NCBI RefSeq assembly: GCF_040869045.1
Contig: NC_090321.1
Location: 141,475,689-141,539,688, forward strand
Length of the DNA stretch: 64,000 nucleotides
Direction of reading: 5' to 3'
DNA from: Eurosta solidaginis
Taxonomy: Eukaryota > Arthropoda > Insecta > Diptera > Tephritidae
The notes beneath the pieces were generated by a model. The model made no database searches and was not told the origin of the DNA. It saw nothing but the letters and a program-made list of their open reading frames with translations. Made by a program: the position numbers and the translations under genes. Within the stretch, counting starts at the first letter, position 1. Every line of letters begins with the position of its first letter. Shown here piece by piece: positions 55,891 through 64,000 of the stretch.

Positions 55891-57322
55891 TCTTTTCTGC
55901 TATAAATATGTTATTGACGCAATGTATGTATGATAAGCATCAGAAGTTCGAATTTGATTTTATTAGCATTTCGTTTTGTTTTATATACATCATCGTTACT
56001 GCATAAGCATTCTAACGCAAAATTGAATGCAATAACTGATACTGATTGACTATTAAGATTGTCATCGCACTCGTTTGCATCACATTTTTACATTGGTTTT
56101 ATGGGCATAAAAGCTATTTCATCACTACTTGCAATTGCGTTTTTTAAAACACTGCAGATGTTTTGCAAATTGGTTGTCCGATTTCGGTAGCAAAGCATTT
56201 TTGCTTCTTCTATCTGGCAGGCTTAAAATTTTATCTTGCTTTACATTTTTTTGATATATTCGTGATAGCTGCTAACATTGAAATTGTCGTCTCAAGCTCA
56301 ATTTCTTCGGCATTCACTATGCAATTCGGGCAAAGATTTATACATAAATTGCCTAGTCCCTTTTGTGAGGCGATCACCTTGTGAACAACACCAAGAGAAA
56401 GCGCAGCAAATTTTTACCCAAATAGTTTGTTAAAAATTCTCGCAATGGCAATTATTTTACTCCAGTTTCCAGGTGCATTTACAAAGAGCGGTGTAAAACA
56501 TTTGTATGAATATAAGGAAATTTCACCCTTCGTTTCGCTAATGCTTACCTCATTTGTTTGTACTAGGTCAGCGTTACTGCTGTGGGCAGGGACAGGTTTT
56601 GTTGATAAGTGTGATTGATTTATGATGTTACACACTGTCTCCAAGAGATACGAGATAATTTCCTCGGGTATATTATTTATTGAGCTTTTTTATGATTTCT
56701 GTTTGTAGAACATCATCCTCCGCGTATTGAAAGTAAAACAAAAAAAAATTCCAACCAATGTAATTTAGCTTCGCTGTCATTGCCGGCAGAAAGATAATTT
56801 TCCCAATTAATGCTTAATGTCTTTGTTAGTAAAAATTCATTGTAATTTAAAATAATAAAAAAAAATGTATTTATTTATTTAACATATTGTGCATTATTTA
56901 AGTGAAGCGATTAAAGCAAAGATAATCATTTTGAGTTCACATATCACGACCTCTGTGGCACTATCGATGGGCAACTGCACAAAAAGCTGATCTTATTTTA
57001 TCTGCTATAGCACCGATATATTATTATGCGAAATTCACCGAAAAGCTTATTTATTTGCTTGGAAAACAGTTTAACAACTATATTTAACTGTTTTGTGTAT
57101 TATTTTATGGAACAATTCAAGTAATGCACTTTTTGTGTTTTTTCCCGATTTTCTTCTCCCACTGATCTGCTTCCACGCCAATTTAAAAAGGAAAGAGCTC
57201 TCGCCAGCGGAAGTGTGAAGTTGCTCTTTTTTGTGGAAGTGGTTTGACATCTCTATGTAGGGTCCTTATTATTTTTATTTAACTTTGTATTTTAGTTACT
57301 TTGAACTTTGTAATTTTAAAAT
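55891..57322. other. Degenerate region with an unrecognised minus-strand frame
   Basis: Minus-strand frame 56690-56160, with stops at 56414 and about 56225, contains 'FTPLFVNAPGNWSKIIAIA' and 'LCINLCPNCIVNAEEIELE', coding-like in composition and possibly part of a TE protein, but not recognised. The rest is AT-rich. It ends at the BEL LTR. Confidence 0.4.
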
Positions 57323-57907
57323 TGTTGAAGACATGAGTCAAATATACATATGCATACATGTACAGTATTAATATATATAATCCTTACATCTTAATACTTA
57401 CCTTAAATTTGTAATATATACCTACCCTTTTTAATTATGTATAGAGATTTCAGAAATACTTACCCTTACTTGAAATACTTACCATTCAGAAATATTTACA
57501 TTGTATAAAATCACATACTCATACTCATACTCATATTTTACATTCACCCTGTATCGATTTAGTAAGCTACCGTTTGCCTAAAATATGCAGATTTAAGAAA
57601 TGCATACATATTTTCCTATTAACCTATTTATATATTTACCGTTTTTCTCTCTCCTTAAGTTAAAAAGTAAGCGGTCCAACTGAATGCATTGGACCGCTTT
57701 TAAGTTAGTTATTCGCCATCAGCCCAACTATACAAACGCCTCTCTTTGCAAATGTGAAAATTCTTAACACTTAACTAATTAATAATAAAATCTATAGTTA
57801 TATATTTAAAATCGAAAGTTGTCGTGGTTTATATTTTACTAAGTGAAGTGCTCAGCCCCTCCACCATTTCCCTTGTGCACATACCCCACATAGTGTATTT
57901 TTATACA
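57323..57907 (+). repeat. 5' LTR of the BEL/Pao element
   Basis: Starts TGTTGAAGACATGAGTC and is taken to end at ATACA (57907), directly before TGGTCCTTTTGGAGC, which has the form of a tRNA primer site. The right boundary is an inference, since the 3' LTR is outside the window. It contains a CATACT-type array (57513-57536) and a hairpin AAGCGGTCCAA/TTGGACCGCTT (57669-57699). Confidence 0.6.
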
Positions 57908-60206
57908 TGGTCCTTTTGGAGCTATAAAAGTTAGCCAGTGGCCTAAAAAAGAAGCGCGACGCGCTAAAAACAAAAGTTTGCAAAGAAATAAATAATACAT
58001 AAAATCAAAACTCACATACTAAACATAGTTCTGTGAAAAAATATAAAATAAAAATTAAACATTCATATACATATGTATACATACATACATACAGTACGGC
58101 TTAGCGTGTACCTAAAGAAAAAAATATAGAATTTACAAATTTGCACAGAAAAATACATATATACAGTGGTCAGTGGAGTGCACCTAAAAAGAAACACAAA
58201 AAATTTCAATAAATCTGGTCAGTGCGGAGTACCTACATATATAAATAAAGTGGTGCGAATTAAAAAAAAAAATGTTTGCAAATAAGAACATTTAAAGAAA
58301 AAAAGCAAAAAACGATACAGATTTAGTCAAAACATAAAAATAGTTTGTGAAGTATTAAATATAAAAAAAACTTATACATATATATATATAAATAGAGTGG
58401 TACGAAATTTGGAAAAAAAAAATCAACAAAGTGGAAAAAATTTATAATTGGAAAAAAAGTCAACTTAAAATTCAAAAAGGAAAAAAAAACAATGTTATAT
58501 CGGCAAAACAAAATTGTGAGTTATTGCTGAAAAGATAAAAGAAAAATTTACAAAAGAAAAGCAGTGTGAAAAAAGAGAAAAAAATTGAGTCACATATAAT
58601 CATACATACCTACATATATCGACAGCGCATATTAGGGTGTACAATTGACAATAGAAAATCCAAAAAAACGGAAAAAGGTACAATTTATCTAAAATATATT
58701 GTGGATACAATAAAAGAGCATACTTATACTTACCTGACCTTACTTACCTTTGAGAAAAAAATTTATACCTACCTGTGGAGAAAAATATTAGCTTACTTTC
58801 GGAAAAAAAATATTTATTCACCGTAAAGATTCCTGCGGAAAAGAAGTAGAGCGGTATAAATTTTTAAAAGAGCTGTGAAAAATAAAACCACACGAATAAA
58901 TATTTATTTTTAACACGAGCAGTAGACCTGCAAAAGTGGTGCACCAGAACCGTGAAAAAAAACACTTGAAAAAATAAAAAGAAGGTTAATATAAATGCGG
59001 TGTTCGAAAAAATCGGAAAAAGAAAAGAATTAGCGTGGTTTACATAAGTGTGGTATTCCGGAAAAACCTGCAAAGAAACGAATAAATTGTTGAAAAGAAA
59101 AATCAAAAGTTAGCAAAGAGGTTATCTGCAAACCTGAAAACTAAAGTTAATAATAAAAAAGAAAAACAGCACGAAATCATCCCTTCCACAACAGCAACAA
59201 CAACATTCAGCAAGGTACAGTCCCAAAAACCAAAAAAGCCCTAGTAACAGCAGACTAGCGGTAAGTCTCAATTTAATAAGTATATAAGTAGTGGTCGTTA
59301 ATTAAAGTTAGTGAACTTTAACTCTCCTCCAAACGGTAACAGTATATATCCTACATATACTTACCGATATTTCATTTTCTCAACAAACCCCTGATTGACA
59401 AAAAATCTCTGGAAACAAACCGTTACTAATATACTTATAACATAATATTCTCAAATCCCATCACGCATATACCCCACAACGTATTAACTCTCCATACCCA
59501 CTGGCACATTCCCGTTATCAATTGCTGTCTCACGGGCATAAGAGCACTGTATTGAGTTTCTCATTCTCAATCCCAACAAAAGAACAAAATATAACCGCAA
59601 AATTCCCAAATTGGAGTCTCCCACTTGTGCCAGTTTATATATTATACATATATATATAAAAAAAAAAAATCTAACACCAATCCGTTAACTGCACTTAGAC
59701 GCGCTAAGGCAGTACAGAAACAAGTAAAACAAAACACCTTCACTAGGGTGTATTAACAAAACCCCAGCAACGATTATAATTGTAATTAAGTAAATAATAT
59801 TTAAAAATATTTGCACAACTGCAAAATATTTCGCCTACTTTATTTTTCCACAAAAAAAAAAAACAACAACGACCAACCCTAATATAAACAGAGTACTGGC
59901 ACACACATAAATACATATAAATAAGATCCAGCTATTTGCTCATTTTCTCATCTCGCTGTAAATTCCCGTTCCTGTGTACAAGCATAAGAGTGTGTCACAA
60001 AATTTATAAGCCGGAAAATAAGTAAGACCAAAATTATATTTCCAACATAGTAGAATTAAAGTGTCCTATTAATTAATATACTACTACCCCACTCAGCACT
60101 GCTTTAAATTTAACCAAGCAATACACTACAATACACAACCCTTCTCATTTGGTATCCCATATTATAAAATTTTAATTAACACCTGTTTACCCTGAACAAA
60201 ATCAAT
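57908..60206 (+). other. A-rich leader of the BEL/Pao element
   Basis: About 2.3 kb without a credible coding frame, over long stretches with hardly any C or G other than in repeated short modules: 'cagtacggcttagcgtgtac' (58094), 'cagtggtcagtggagtgcac' (58164) and 'ctggtcagtgcggagtac' (58217). These read as divergent copies of one motif about 50-70 bp apart. From 59270 the composition shifts to C-richer DNA. The function is unknown; packaging or translation control would be guesses. Confidence 0.5.
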
Positions 60207-61640
60207 ATGAGCAAAAAAGCAAATGACACTCTTGACGTAGGTCAACCCGACACAAGTCTCGATACTTTCATTTTCGAAAGCAATAGACTAGAGGCCTTTT
60301 ACTCAAAGTGGTCAGCAACCCTGATAGCTGACCAAACTGAGTCACTTCTTAAGGTAAAAACACAACAGCTCGAAAGATTGTGGGAATCACTCCTAGATTC
60401 CTACAGAAATGTATCTCTTTCTCCATCCCATCAGGAGTCCACCGATTCGATAGAGCAAAAATACCAAAAGTGCTCTGAAAGCTATGAAATTTGCATGTCA
60501 CAAATTATGGACGCCATACAACTACTGCGACCCTCGCCTCAAATATCTCAGCCCTTAAATCCCCCAAATACTTCTAACTCATCACAAGTATACCTCAAAG
60601 ATTGTTTACGGCAGTCTACGGCAATCATCCCAAACTCACTGAAGCTCAAAAACTATATCACCTACGGCAGAAAACGAGAGGCCAAGCAGGTCAGTTAGTG
60701 AAGCAATACCCTCTCACAGACAACAGCTTTCAGTTAGCATGGGACGCCCTCAAAGCTCGGTACGAAAACCGTAGAATATTGGTTGATAACCAACTGAAGA
60801 CCCTCTTTAGTCTTCAGCAAATTTTCTCAGAAAATAGTGAGCAAATTCAAAAGCTGCAAACCACCATAAATAATTGTTTGTGTACCCTCGAAGCACAAGG
60901 TATCCCAACCTCTAATTGGGACCCTATTCTTGTGTATATTTGCTCCTCAAAGCTGCCCAGTGAAACCCTGTCCCTATGGGAGCAATCTCTTACTTCTCGG
61001 AAAGAGTTGCCACTGTGGTCAGATATGGACAAATTTTTGACCTCCGGATACGAAGTAGTAGAGAGACTCCACAATTACCGACCAGGTAAGCCTAGAAATC
61101 CTCTACCAAACTTCACACCCAGGTCCACAAACCAAAACTCAATCCACAACTCCACGTTCTCAAATAAAAACAGAACAAATAATTTTCACTCTAATAATCA
61201 TGACCCAAAACCACAGCAAGTCTCTTGCAAGCTGTGTAACTCAAACCACTCAATGATGTTTTGCGTGAAATTCAAAGAGCTTACGGTAGAAGACCGCCTA
61301 AAATTTGTAAAAGAAAACAATTATTGCGAGAATTGTTTGTCATACTCACATCTCAAGCGCGATTGTCAGAGCAGGTTTTCATGCCTTTATTGCCAAAAAC
61401 GAGATCACTCTCTCCTGCATTGTCAACAACATCAGAACGCATCTCGGGCAACAGGCCTCAGACCCCAAAATACACTAGGCCAAACCACAATCCCATATCA
61501 AATAAATGATGAACAAGCATCGACATCAGGGCAAGCAGCGATTGAAGCAGCGGCGCAGAAACACCAGGATGCAACCACCCACACGGTCTCGTCACATTTC
61601 TCCAGTAGCTGTGAAACAACACTACTCCCAACGGCACTAG
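60207..61640 (+). pseudogene. BEL/Pao gag
   Basis: The frame from ATG 60207 (MSKKANDTLDVGQ) runs to 60698, but gag-like sequence moves to the +1 frame near 60600 ('[20 protein letters not shown]'). BEL gags normally have a Pro/Cys- and Trp-containing block just before this point; it is absent, indicating a deletion plus a frameshift. Further on come '[20 protein letters not shown]' and three zinc-type clusters, [13 protein letters not shown] (61227), [14 protein letters not shown] (61327) and [14 protein letters not shown] (61384). The gag is therefore not translatable as one protein. Confidence 0.8.
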
Positions 61641-64000
61641 TCCCCATTCACTACGCCGGGGAGTACCATAAAATTCGCGCACTTATTGACCAAGGCTCTC
61701 AGAAAATATTTTTGGCAACCCGAATCCAAAAAATGTTAGGCCTCCCCACAAAAAATGCAAGATATGAAATCTCAGGAATGGGAGGCACAGTGGTGCAAAA
61801 AGCAAACAAAATCTGTGAGGTAACTCTTTGCTCCTCAGACTTAAGCAAAGAGATTAGCACCAACGCAATTTTGCTCCCACAACTCACTCATTTTCTTCCC
61901 AATAAGAAAATCTCAAAGGTCAGCTTAGAGGCATTCCACTCTCTCCAGCTCGCAGATCCTAACTGTCTCCATCCCTCAAAAATAGACATGGTTATAGGAA
62001 GCGATATAATTCCCCAAATACTGCTCGATGGTCTGCAACGAAATCCGCAAGAAACCCTTATAGCTCAAAACACCATATTTGGATGGGTTCTCAGCGGACT
62101 AGTAAAGGAACTAGTCTCCACCTACTCTACACAAGCCAGTGAATCAACAGAACCGGACATCAGCACTCTACTCAAACGGTTCTGGGAACAGGAAGAGATC
62201 CCAACAACTCTATCCAGATCACCGGAGGACCAATTTTGTGAGGCCCTCTACACATCTCCAACCACAAGAAGAGAAGATGGACGTTACGTCGTAAAACTTC
62301 CCTTTAAACCCAATTTTCCCCACTCATTGGCACTAGGGCACTCCCGCCCAGCAGCGCAGCAGCAATACATCAGTGTAGAAAGGAGTCTGGAAAAAAAGCC
62401 CGAATTATGTGAAAAGTACTCAGAAGTATTCACAGAGTACCTCCAAATGGACCACATGCAGCCCGCTCCAAACGCAGAAGTAATCAGAAATGGTAAATAT
62501 TTCTCATTTTACCTCCCTCATCACGCTGTTCTCAAACCCGACAGGAAAACCACAAAGGTTCGCGTCGTATTTAATGCATCAAAGACATCGCACTCAGGAA
62601 ACTCTCTGAACGATATACTATACACAGGTCCGATTCTCCAAAATGACATGACGTCAATAATTCTCAATTGGCGCCTCTACAAGTTCGTTTTCAATGGCGA
62701 CATCGAAAAAATGTATCGCCAAATTTTAGTCAAGGAAGAAGATCAAGACTTCCAAAGAATTCTCTTTAGAAAAGTCCCTCAAAAGCCGATTGAAGATTTT
62801 AAATTAAAAACCGTAACTTTCGGTGTTAACTGCGCTTCATACCTCGCAATCCGCACACTCCATCAACTCGCTCAGGATTGCGCAGAAAAATTCCCACTCG
62901 CCAAAAACATCATACTACGAGAAACCTATGTAGATGATGTCCTCTCTAGCGGGCATGACATACAGTCCACACTTAGCTCTATGACTCAAACCATCGAAGC
63001 TCTAAAATCGGCGGGCTTTCCATCGAAAAAAATTACAGCAAACAGAACAGAAATTCTAGAATCAATCCCAAACTCTGATGTCTTAGATGCGGAATTCCTC
63101 AAATTTCATGACACCAGCTCCACTAAAACTCTGGGCATAAGATGGAATGCTCTAACTGACTCCTTTTCGTACTCTTACGACCCAATACCGGACTCTACGT
63201 CACACACAAAACGGCAAATACTCTCAGCCGTAGCTAAGCTGTTCGATCCCGCAGGATGGCTTTCGCCAATAATGATCCAAGCCAAAATTCTCCTCCAACA
63301 GCTATGGTTAGAAGGTACCGACTGGGATGAACAGGTCAAACCCGCATCTGTTCATAAGTGGAACACTTTCCGGGAAAGTCTCCCAGCCATAAGCAATATA
63401 CGTATTCCACGACGGGTGCAATTCGCCCCAAATAAATGCATCCAAATACACGGTTTCTCAGATGCCTCAGAAAAATCATATGCAGCATGCGTCTATATCA
63501 GAGTACAACATGATGAAAACTCCTTCTCATCTCAGCTTTTCGTGGCTAAAACCAAAGTCGCTCCTCTACAGACGATTAGCTTACCACGATTAGAACTCTG
63601 TGGCGCAGTACTGTTATCAAAATTAGTAGCAAACACTCAATCCCAATTAAATCTGCCACCACACGAACTGACGCTCTGGTCAGACTCCGCCATCGTGTTG
63701 GCTTGGCTAGAAAAACCCCCACATACATGGAAACCTACGTGGCAAATAGGATCACCGTGATTCTACAGAACGTTAGTAACGCATCTTGGCGCCACGTACC
63801 CAGTGCTGACAACCCCGCCGATTTAGGAACCCGAGGATGCAAGCCGCAAGACTTAGCTGACTCCTCGTTATGGTGGAATGGAACCCAATGGCTCTCTAAA
63901 CCGAGCTCGTTCTGGCCAAAATATGTCCCTTCTACCTCAACCCTTCCGGAGAAGAAACTCGTCGAAGCCTGGCATGCTGTGGATCACGCCGATATACTGG
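61641..64000 (+). pseudogene. BEL/Pao pol (protease, RT, RNase H), partial
   Basis: Protease core ALIDQGSQ at about 61678. RT: '[20 protein letters not shown]', [12 protein letters not shown] (first Asp) and [13 protein letters not shown] (YVDD codons 62927-62938). RNase H/connection: '[20 protein letters not shown]', '[19 protein letters not shown]', [11 protein letters not shown] and '[20 protein letters not shown]'. A one-base loss near 63732 ends the frame at 63760; the next frame continues the same protein ('ADNPADLGTRGCKP', near 63810) to the window edge. The catalytic residues seen are intact, so apart from the gag damage and this frameshift the copy is fairly young. Confidence 0.9.

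Larger units (their letters stand above)
57323..64000 (+). mobile_element. BEL/Pao LTR retrotransposon, left 6.7 kb
   Basis: LTR, putative primer site at 57908, an unusually long A-rich leader (57908-60206), a gag with a deletion, then a long gag-pol frame through protease, RT and RNase H. The integrase, envelope (if any) and 3' LTR lie right of the window. A possible 5' splice site (GCGGTAAGTC, 59260) lies in the leader. Confidence 0.85.

Overview
This window is eukaryotic, repeat-dominated DNA from an insect, most likely a tephritid fruit fly. The call rests on AT-rich sequence, LINE tails made of TTAGG or TAGG units, a LINE with an RNase H domain, a mini-me/DINE-1-like element carrying the diagnostic CAGACGGACATGGCTAAATC block, and SINE and LINE sequences that I remember as common in tephritid assemblies. 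No complete host gene is visible. The only plausible host coding sequence is one 43-bp first exon on the minus strand at 17139-17181, which encodes a NuRD-recruiting N-terminus. The stretch therefore looks like intergenic or giant-intron DNA.

Layout. 1-6.9 kb: a gag relic, a SINE tail, an RTE relic, a tRNA-SINE fragment, the first copy of a tandem-repeat/foldback element, an R1-type RT relic and a solo BEL-like LTR with a 5-bp duplication. 7.1-14.1 kb: a pyrimidine tract invaded by a minus-strand LINE (A), itself invaded by a second LINE (B); both have target-site duplications. 17.7-20.1 kb: a mini-me-like element with 152-bp repeats. 21.5-25.6 kb: the second tandem/foldback copy and LINE and SINE fragments. 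26.1-36.1 kb: a Helentron (Rep/helicase plus endonuclease, with spliced 5' exons), interrupted near its left end by a 3.1-kb long-inverted-repeat element and followed head-to-tail by the start of a second copy, which carries a 207-bp MITE. 39-42.9 kb: a LINE relic (D) and a full-ended jockey-like LINE (C) with a 2A-like motif. 43.3-47.2 kb: a Harbinger-like MITE and a hAT-like element holding two complete SINEs. 47.2-51.6 kb: a CsRn1/Kabuki-type Gypsy element. 51.8-54.1 kb: a hAT-like element nested in a MITE. 54.2-55.9 kb: a CR1-like LINE. 57.3-64.0 kb: a BEL/Pao element running off the right edge.

Almost every coding unit is broken by stops, frameshifts or deletions, so most elements are relics. 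Boundaries are best supported where target duplications or an empty paralogous site exist. The observations most worth following are: tandem 117-bp repeats that each carry a CTCF-like site (two dispersed copies); the long-inverted-repeat element with a Penelope-type endonuclease fragment and an unrecognised gene, whose insertion is shown by an uninterrupted paralogous site in the same window; the isolated NuRD-motif exon; and a SINE that shares its tail with LINE C.
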